Assembly (NCBI RefSeq): GCF_000384035.1
Contig: NZ_KB913024.1
Location: 3,543,899-3,607,898, forward strand
From: Actinopolyspora mortivallis DSM 44261
GTDB lineage: Bacteria > Actinomycetota > Actinomycetes > Mycobacteriales > Pseudonocardiaceae
Length of the DNA: 64,000 nt
Reading direction: 5' to 3'
Of this stretch, positions 58,903 through 64,000 are shown piece by piece (the stretch's first letter is position 1; each line of letters starts with the position of its first letter). The position numbers and the translations under genes were made by a program. Under the pieces are notes generated by a model. That model did no database searches. It had not been told where the DNA came from and saw only the letters and a list, made by a program, of their open reading frames with translations.

Positions 58903-60204
58903 ATGAGTGAGCTGAACCGCAGACGGTTCCTGTTCTCCTCGGCGGTCACCGCTCCGGTGCTCGGGCTGGGTGGGGCCTCGAGCACCACGGACGAGTCCCA
59001 CCCTCCCGAGGGAACGACCGTGCGCACCGGGGCCGACGTGCTGGCCTCCGAGGACTGGCGCGGACTGGGTGGAGAACGGATGGGGGTGATCGCCAACCCG
59101 ACCTCGGTGCTCTCCCGCCCGGCGCGGGGACTGCCGCACGTCGTCGACGACATGCACGCCACCGAGGGGGTGCGCGTGGTGGCCGTCTTCGGTCCCGAAC
59201 ACGGTTTCCGGGGTACCGCCCAGGCCGGTGGTTCGGAGGGGGACCACACCGACCCACGGACGGGCATCCCGGTCTACGACACCTACGGGGCCGGAGTGGG
59301 GGAACTGGCCACCATGCTGCGCGACTCCGGGGTACGGCGCCTGGTCTTCGACATCGCGGACGTGGGAACGCGCTTCTACACCTACGTCTGGACGATGTAC
59401 ACGGCGATGCGGGCCGCGGTCCGCACCGGCGTCGCCTTCACCGTGCTCGACCGGCCCAACCCCCTGGGAGGAAGCCCCGCCGGACCGGTGCTGGATCCGG
59501 AGTTCGGTTCGGGAGTGGGCGAACTTCCGATACCCCAGCAGCACGGGATGACCGTCGGCGAGCTCGCGGGCATGTTCGACGCCGAGTTCCTGCCCGCCGA
59601 CGAGGGAGACCGGCTGCCCGAACTGGACGTGGTCCGCACTCAAGGATGGTCACCGGACCAACCGTTTCCCGCGACCGGGCTCACCTGGGTGCCCCCGAGT
59701 CCCAACATGCCCACCCCGGATACGGCCGCCGTCTACCCGGGAACGGGGATGTTCGAGGGGACGGTGTTCTCGGAGGGGAGAGGGACCACCCGTCCCTTCG
59801 AGACGGTGGGGGCACCCGGAGTCGACTGGCGCTGGGCCGAACAACTCAACGCCGAAGAACACCCCGGGGTGTTCTTCGGCGAGACCCACTTCGTCCCGAC
59901 GTTCTCCAAGCACGAGGGCGAGACCTGCGGCGGGGTGATGCTGCACCGCACCGGCGAGAAGGGGTTCGACGCGATCCGCACGGCGGTGGCCATGATCGTG
60001 CGCGCCCGCGCCTCGTACCCGGAGGTGTTCGGCTGGCGCCCCGACAACTGGATCGACCTGCTCACCGGCTCGGACCGGCTGCGGCGGATGGTGGACCGCG
60101 GCGCGGACACCTCCGAGATCGTGGGCTCCTGGCGTGAACCACTCGCCCGTTTCCTCAGGAGACGCGCCCCCTACCTGCTGTACCCCCGTGCGGAAACGGG
60201 ATGA
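58903..60204 (+). CDS. namZ: Exo-beta-N-acetylmuramidase NamZ (GH171, formerly DUF1343)
   Basis: Cleaves terminal N-acetylmuramic acid from the non-reducing end of peptidoglycan chains. The 433-residue protein has a twin-arginine-type signal (NRRRFLFSSAVTAPVLGLGG). DUF1343 blocks follow: VIANPTSVL, VFGPEHGFRG, DTYG, VFDIADVGTRFYTYVWTMY, DRPNPLGG, WVPPSPNMPTPDTAAVYPGTGMFEGT and EGRGTTRPFE. The ATG at 58903 is 9 nt after the nagZ stop with GAGGTG between, so the two are cotranscribed. Their products act on alternate sugars. Confidence 0.93.
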   Translation: MSELNRRRFLFSSAVTAPVLGLGGASSTTDESHPPEGTTVRTGADVLASEDWRGLGGERMGVIANPTSVLSRPARGLPHVVDDMHATEGVRVVAVFGPEHGFRGTAQAGGSEGDHTDPRTGIPVYDTYGAGVGELATMLRDSGVRRLVFDIADVGTRFYTYVWTMYTAMRAAVRTGVAFTVLDRPNPLGGSPAGPVLDPEFGSGVGELPIPQQHGMTVGELAGMFDAEFLPADEGDRLPELDVVRTQGWSPDQPFPATGLTWVPPSPNMPTPDTAAVYPGTGMFEGTVFSEGRGTTRPFETVGAPGVDWRWAEQLNAEEHPGVFFGETHFVPTFSKHEGETCGGVMLHRTGEKGFDAIRTAVAMIVRARASYPEVFGWRPDNWIDLLTGSDRLRRMVDRGADTSEIVGSWREPLARFLRRRAPYLLYPRAETG

Positions 60205-60287
60205 GCCCGGCCGGGGCACCGGCCCCGGGACGGCGCGGTACCCGCCCGTCCGCCCCAGAACCACCCCCTGATCCCTGCGAGGTGGAG

Positions 60288-62042
60288 ATGCGCACACCGC
60301 TGCTGACGACGATGCTGGTTTCGATGCTGGCGCTGACCACCTGTGCCGCCGCCCCGGTCCCCCCTCCGGAGGGAGCCGGACGGTTCGACCAGCCACGCCC
60401 CGGTTTCTCCCCGGCGGAGACCCGACTGCGCCCCTCCGCACCCGAACAGGCGGGGCTGTCGGTGTGGCCGATCCTGCGCGCCACCAGGGACATCGCCACG
60501 TGGACCGAACGGGTTCCGGGAAGGGAACACCCGATGTACGCGGGGGCGGTGAGCCTGCTGGCCCACCACGGGCGGGTCGTCAGCCACGAAGCCGCGGGCT
60601 ACGAGCTGCGCTACTCCGACGGGTCGGGCACCGAACTCCCACCGGAACGACGGGAACGGGCACGGACGTCGACGATCTTCGACATCGCCTCGATGACGAA
60701 GCTGTTCACCTCGATCGCCGTACTGCGACAGGTCGAACGCGGACGCCTGGAACTCGACGAACCGGTAGCCCGGTATCTGCCCGAGTTCGGCAACCACGGC
60801 AAGTCGCGGATCACCGTGCGCCAGCTGCTGACCCACACCTCGGGTCTGCCCGCCACGGTACGGCTGTGGGAGCTGCCACCGGAGGAACGTCTGCCCCACC
60901 TGATGACCCTGGAGCCGGTCACCGAACCGGGCAGCACCTACACCTACTCGGACCCGAACATGATCGTGCTCGGCGAACTCGTGGAACGCCTCACCGACAA
61001 GTCCCTGGACCGGGTGGTGCGGGAGGACATCACCGAACCACTGGGCATGACGGACACCGGCTACCTGCCCCCGGAGTCCGAACGGCACCGGATCGCGGCC
61101 ACGGAGTACCAGCGGGCCCCGGAACGGGGGATGCTGCGCGGCAGGGTGCACGACGAGAACGCCTGGGCACTGGGCGGGGTGGCCGGCCACGCGGGAATCT
61201 TCTCCACGGCCCGGGACCTGGCCGTGCTGGGGCAGGCCGTGCTGAACGGCGGCAGCTACGGGGGCGAGCGGATCCTGCGGCGGGACAGCGTCGCGGCGAT
61301 GCTGGAGGACTACAACACCGGGTTCCCCGAACACTCCCACGGGCTGGGTTTCGAACTGGAACAACGCTGGTACATGGCCGGACTCACCGGCCCCCGTACG
61401 GCGGGACACACCGGCTACACCGGCACCTCGATGGTGCTGGATCCCGCCTCGCGTTCGATGGCGATCCTGCTCACCAACCGGGTGCACCCCTCCCGCGAGT
61501 GGGGGTCGAACAACCCGGCCCGGGTGCGCCTGGCCGAGGGGCTGGCCCGGGCGATGGCGGTCGAACCGCGACACGGCCCCACGGCGTGGTTCACCGGCGG
61601 CGGGACCACCGACACCGAGGCCACCCTGACCTCCGATCCGCTGTGGGCCACCGGCCGGGTGCGGGTCGCCTTCGACGCCTTCGTGGACACCCAGCGGGAC
61701 CCGGACGGGGTGGATCCGGTGCGGCTGGAGTACAGCCGAGACGGTGGCGCGAGCTGGAACCCGGCGCGTATGCACGTCCGGGGCCGGGGGTCCCCGCGTG
61801 GGCCGGTGGAGGAACTGGCCGGTTCGGGTCACCGCAGCTGGTGGCGGGTGCGGGCCACGGTTCCGGGGGACGAACGCGGCCGGCTGCTGGTGCGCTGGCG
61901 GTTCTCCCCCGACGAACGCTATCTCGGACGCGGGGTCTATCTGGACGGGATCAGGTTGACCTCCTCCTCGGGGACACTGCTCGACGGGGAGGCCGACTCC
62001 GGCGCGTTGCACGGCGCCGGGTTCCTGGTCGCCCAGCGCTGA
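60288..62042 (+). CDS. AmiE-like serine hydrolase (S12/class C beta-lactamase fold) with extra C-terminal domain
   Basis: By context the N-acetylmuramoyl-L-alanine amidase role of Bacillus YbbE/AmiE. The 584-residue protein has a signal peptide (about 1-20, with Cys19 possibly lipidated). Catalytic motifs are SMTK near 138, YSD near 221 and HTG near 374, the SxxK/YxN-like/HxG triad of S12 enzymes. Residues about 440-575 form an added beta-rich domain (LEYSRDGGASWNPA; YLGRGVYLDGIRL) resembling carbohydrate-binding jelly rolls. The ATG at 60288 follows GAGGTGGAG; an ATG at 60201 overlaps the namZ stop but would delay the signal peptide. Confidence 0.82.
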   Translation: MRTPLLTTMLVSMLALTTCAAAPVPPPEGAGRFDQPRPGFSPAETRLRPSAPEQAGLSVWPILRATRDIATWTERVPGREHPMYAGAVSLLAHHGRVVSHEAAGYELRYSDGSGTELPPERRERARTSTIFDIASMTKLFTSIAVLRQVERGRLELDEPVARYLPEFGNHGKSRITVRQLLTHTSGLPATVRLWELPPEERLPHLMTLEPVTEPGSTYTYSDPNMIVLGELVERLTDKSLDRVVREDITEPLGMTDTGYLPPESERHRIAATEYQRAPERGMLRGRVHDENAWALGGVAGHAGIFSTARDLAVLGQAVLNGGSYGGERILRRDSVAAMLEDYNTGFPEHSHGLGFELEQRWYMAGLTGPRTAGHTGYTGTSMVLDPASRSMAILLTNRVHPSREWGSNNPARVRLAEGLARAMAVEPRHGPTAWFTGGGTTDTEATLTSDPLWATGRVRVAFDAFVDTQRDPDGVDPVRLEYSRDGGASWNPARMHVRGRGSPRGPVEELAGSGHRSWWRVRATVPGDERGRLLVRWRFSPDERYLGRGVYLDGIRLTSSSGTLLDGEADSGALHGAGFLVAQR

Positions 62043-62152
62043 CCCCTCCCGGCGCGGACACACCGGTGACGTTTCCGTCGCGAATCCGTCCGTGACGGGG
62101 TACGTTGGGTCCGGCACCGTCCGTGACACAGGTTCGCGCGGGGACAAGGGGT

Positions 62153-62551
62153 ATGGCCGTGTCGGTGATTCCGCAGGATCTCGAGGACATCCTGACCAAA
62201 CGCTCGTTCGCCCACATCGCGACCGTCGGCCCGCGGGGCGAGCCCCAGTCGAGTCCGGTGTGGATCGACTGGGACGGGCAGTACGTGAAGTTCAGCCAGA
62301 CCACCACGCGGCAGAAGTACCGCAACCTGCGGCGGGAACCCAGGCTGGCCCTGTCGGCGCTCGACCCCGAACAGCCCTACCGGTACCTCGAAGTGCGCGG
62401 CCGGGTGGCGCGGGTGGAGGACGATCCGGACAACGCGTTCATCAACCGGCTGGCGAAGAAGTACCTGGACGTCGACGAGTACCCCTACCACCAGCCGGGG
62501 GACCACCGGGTGGTCGTCTACGTCGAGCCGGAGCACACCACGCGGATGTGA
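62153..62551 (+). CDS. PPOX-class, probably F420-dependent, split-barrel protein
   Basis: A 132-residue flavin/F420-binding split barrel. It has LEDILTKRSFAHIATVGPRGEPQSSPVWIDWDG, then TTTRQKYRNLRREPRLALSALDPEQPYRYLEVRGRV, and the family end DEYPYHQPGDHRVVVYVEP. These match the actinobacterial group named 'PPOX class F420-dependent enzyme'. The ATG at 62153 is close to a GGGG. It sits between the hydrolase and murR but may be its own transcript. Substrate unknown. Confidence 0.88.
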   Translation: MAVSVIPQDLEDILTKRSFAHIATVGPRGEPQSSPVWIDWDGQYVKFSQTTTRQKYRNLRREPRLALSALDPEQPYRYLEVRGRVARVEDDPDNAFINRLAKKYLDVDEYPYHQPGDHRVVVYVEPEHTTRM

Positions 62552-63011
62552 GCCCCGAGGTCCCGCCGCGAGCTGGTGGCCGTGGTACGGGTTCGGACTC
62601 CACCGCCGGGTTCCCGCCGGTTCCTTCCGTCCCGTTCCCTCCGTGGAGGCCGGGCTGCTCACGGTCCACCGCGGACCGTCCCCCTGGTCGGGCAGCGCAC
62701 GGAGTACCAACGTTTCGTCAAACGGGTGTTCACCGGTCCCGGCCGCGGGGTGGCCCGGATCCTGTCCCGCACCGGGTACGCTCCCCGCACCGGATCGTCC
62801 GGGAGCTGCGCCGCCGACAGAAGATCCCACCCGAGGTGCCGCCCAAGGAACTGAGCGCGACACAATGGGCGTGGCTGTGGGGGTGCTCTCCTCGAGGCCC
62901 CGCGTGACCGCGGCTGATCCCACACGGCGAGGCCCGAGTGGCCGCCACGGCCCCGCCTGGCGGTTCACGCACCGTTTGACCGCCCAACAGTGATGTTAGT
63001 AACTTTCCCAC
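62552..63011. other. Intergenic region with possible coding remnants
   Basis: About 460 bp with no intact gene. Two adjacent plus-strand stretches in different frames look protein-like by third-position bias: around 62700-62800 (TEYQRFVKRVFTGPGRGVAR) and around 62795-62890 (RIVRELRRRQKIPPEVPPKE). They may be a decayed gene or chance. The 3' end carries the murR promoter. Confidence 0.4.
62976..63005 (+). promoter_or_regulatory. Leaderless promoter and candidate operator of murR
   Basis: TTGACC (62976-62981), an 18-bp spacer and TAACTT (63000-63005) end 6 nt before the ATG at 63012, with no ribosome-binding site in between, so transcription should start at the A of ATG. The palindrome GTTAGTAAC (62995-63003) overlaps the -10 and could be the site of autoregulation. 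Confidence 0.65.
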
Positions 63012-63941
63012 ATGGCCACGCCCGACGATCCGAGTCCCGAATCCGGTGAGCACAGCCCACTGGTACGGATACGTTCGCTGCTGCCCGGTCTGGCCCGCGC
63101 CGAGCAGCGCGTGGCCCGGATCGTACTCGCCGACCCCTCCTCGATCGCCCACCGCAGCATCACCGAGGTCGCCGAGGCGGCGGAAACCAGCGAAACCACC
63201 GTGACCCGCTTCTGCAAGGCCGTGGGGGTCACCGGCTATCCCGAACTGCGCATAGCGCTGGCCGCCGAGACGGCCCGCACCACCGAGCGGGACCGCGACC
63301 TCGGCGGCGACATCTCCGAGTCCGACGACCTCCCCCAGATCGTCGACAAGATCGGCTACTCCGACGCGCGGGCCGTGGAGGAGACCACCGGACAACTGGA
63401 CGTGCACGCGCTGGACTCGCTCGTGGAGGCCGTGTCCACGGCACGCCGCGTCGAGGTCTACGGAGTCGGCGCCAGCGGCTTCGTCGCCCTGGACCTACAA
63501 CAGAAGTTGCACCGCATCGGCCTGACCTGCTTCGCCTGGTCGGACACGCACAACGCGTTGACCTCCGCGGCCCTGCTACGGCCGGGCGACGTGGCTGTCG
63601 GCATCTCGCACACCGGGGCGACCACAGAGACCGTGGAGATCCTGCGCGAGGCGCGGGAGCGCGGGGCCACCACGGCGGCCGTCACCAACTTCGAACGCTC
63701 CCCCATCACCGAGATCGCCGATCTGGTGCTCACCACGGCGGCCAGGGAAACGACCTACCGCTCCGGGGCGATGGCCAGCAGGATCGCCCAGCTCACCGTG
63801 ATCGACTGCCTGTTCGTCGGGGTGGCACAACGTCACCTCACCGAGGCCAGGCAGGCCCTGCAGACCACCTTCCGCGCGGTCGGTGGGCACCGGCTGCGGG
63901 TACGTCCCGACAGGCGCAGACAGCGGGAGGAACACAGGTGA
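63012..63941 (+). CDS. murR: MurR/RpiR-family transcriptional regulator
   Basis: DNA-binding repressor or activator with a sugar-phosphate-binding SIS domain. The 309-residue protein has an HTH_6 domain (about 15-92; ITEVAEAAETSETTVTRFCKAVGVTGYPELRIAL) and a SIS domain (about 135-270; VEVYGVGASGFVALDLQQKLHRIG, VGISHTGATTETVEI). MurR responds to MurNAc-6-phosphate in other bacteria; here the name rests on family and on the flanking cell-wall genes. It overlaps the next start by GTGA. Confidence 0.88.
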   Translation: MATPDDPSPESGEHSPLVRIRSLLPGLARAEQRVARIVLADPSSIAHRSITEVAEAAETSETTVTRFCKAVGVTGYPELRIALAAETARTTERDRDLGGDISESDDLPQIVDKIGYSDARAVEETTGQLDVHALDSLVEAVSTARRVEVYGVGASGFVALDLQQKLHRIGLTCFAWSDTHNALTSAALLRPGDVAVGISHTGATTETVEILREARERGATTAAVTNFERSPITEIADLVLTTAARETTYRSGAMASRIAQLTVIDCLFVGVAQRHLTEARQALQTTFRAVGGHRLRVRPDRRRQREEHR

Positions 63942-64000
63942 GTGACCGCGACACGCGCGGCCCCGCGCGGGGGGACCCCCTGTCGGCCTCCTCGAACGGG
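63938..64000 (+). CDS. Start of the next gene, truncated by the window (probably murQ)
   Basis: GTG at 63938 overlaps the murR stop (GTGA) and opens a frame that runs off the end: 21 codons beginning VSDRDTRGPARGDPLS. These polar residues do not identify a family. MurNAc-6-phosphate etherase MurQ is expected from gene order in related clusters; that is inference. Confidence 0.45.
   Translation, partial: MSDRDTRGPARGDPLSASSNG

Noticed and set aside
54556-59643. A 1695-codon minus-strand open frame
   Set aside because: It runs antisense to nagZ and the HAD gene, covers clear non-coding DNA, and has no recognisable domain; a composition artefact.

Overview
The window is a high-GC actinobacterial chromosome segment. 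Third codon positions are nearly all G or C, GTG starts are common and TTG starts occur, and short ATGA/GTGA overlaps are everywhere. Gene order strongly recalls two blocks of the Mycobacterium tuberculosis chromosome: clpC1, lsr2, lysS, coaX, panD, panC, folKBPE, ftsH, hpt, tilS, dacB, ppa; then holB, topA, the DECH helicase, the Tad-like genes, the CpaE homologue and the HAD gene. Insertions absent from mycobacteria (siderophore importer, PrsW, H+-pyrophosphatase, prim-pol) and the acidic, Pro-rich proteins suggest a Pseudonocardiales/Actinopolyspora-like organism. That placement is inference. There is no rRNA, CRISPR array, prophage, insertion sequence or antibiotic cluster.

1-8.3 kb: a voltage-sensor membrane protein without a recognisable pore, ClpC, and an iron-siderophore importer. 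The importer's permease/ATPase operon and lipoprotein diverge from overlapping IdeR/DtxR-type iron boxes. 8.3-28.7 kb: a long minus-strand housekeeping block (Lsr2, LysS, pantothenate/CoA genes, four folate genes, FtsH, Hpt, TilS, a DUF2342 zinc protease, DacB) with Ppa diverging at its head. 28.7-37.2 kb is more accessory. It holds a secreted protein, a SLATT/DUF4231 protein, 1.15 kb without genes, cytochrome bd oxidase, and a low-GC patch with a frameshifted gene on the 3' side of a tRNA-Thr(CGT). It ends with a sortase-type surface protein.

37.2-56.9 kb: HolB, TopA, a conserved small protein, K+-independent H+-pyrophosphatase, and the 'helicase/secretion neighbourhood'. This comprises a DECH helicase, a lone prim-pol protein, two TadE-like proteins, an Flp-like prepilin, TadC, TadB, TadA and, separated by two small genes and a terminator, the CpaE homologue. 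Diverging from it is a HAD protein whose nucleophile Asp is Glu. The next intergenic region is where synteny places the RNA-polymerase-binding Ms1 RNA.

57-64 kb: a cell-wall salvage cluster arranged like Bacillus ybbDCE-murR. It encodes exported NagZ (GH3), NamZ (GH171/DUF1343) and an AmiE-like S12 hydrolase, a small PPOX protein, then a MurR/RpiR regulator with a leaderless promoter that overlaps a gene cut by the window end (probably murQ). The three exported enzymes would release N-acetylmuramate outside the cell, and MurR and the next gene would sense and use it inside.
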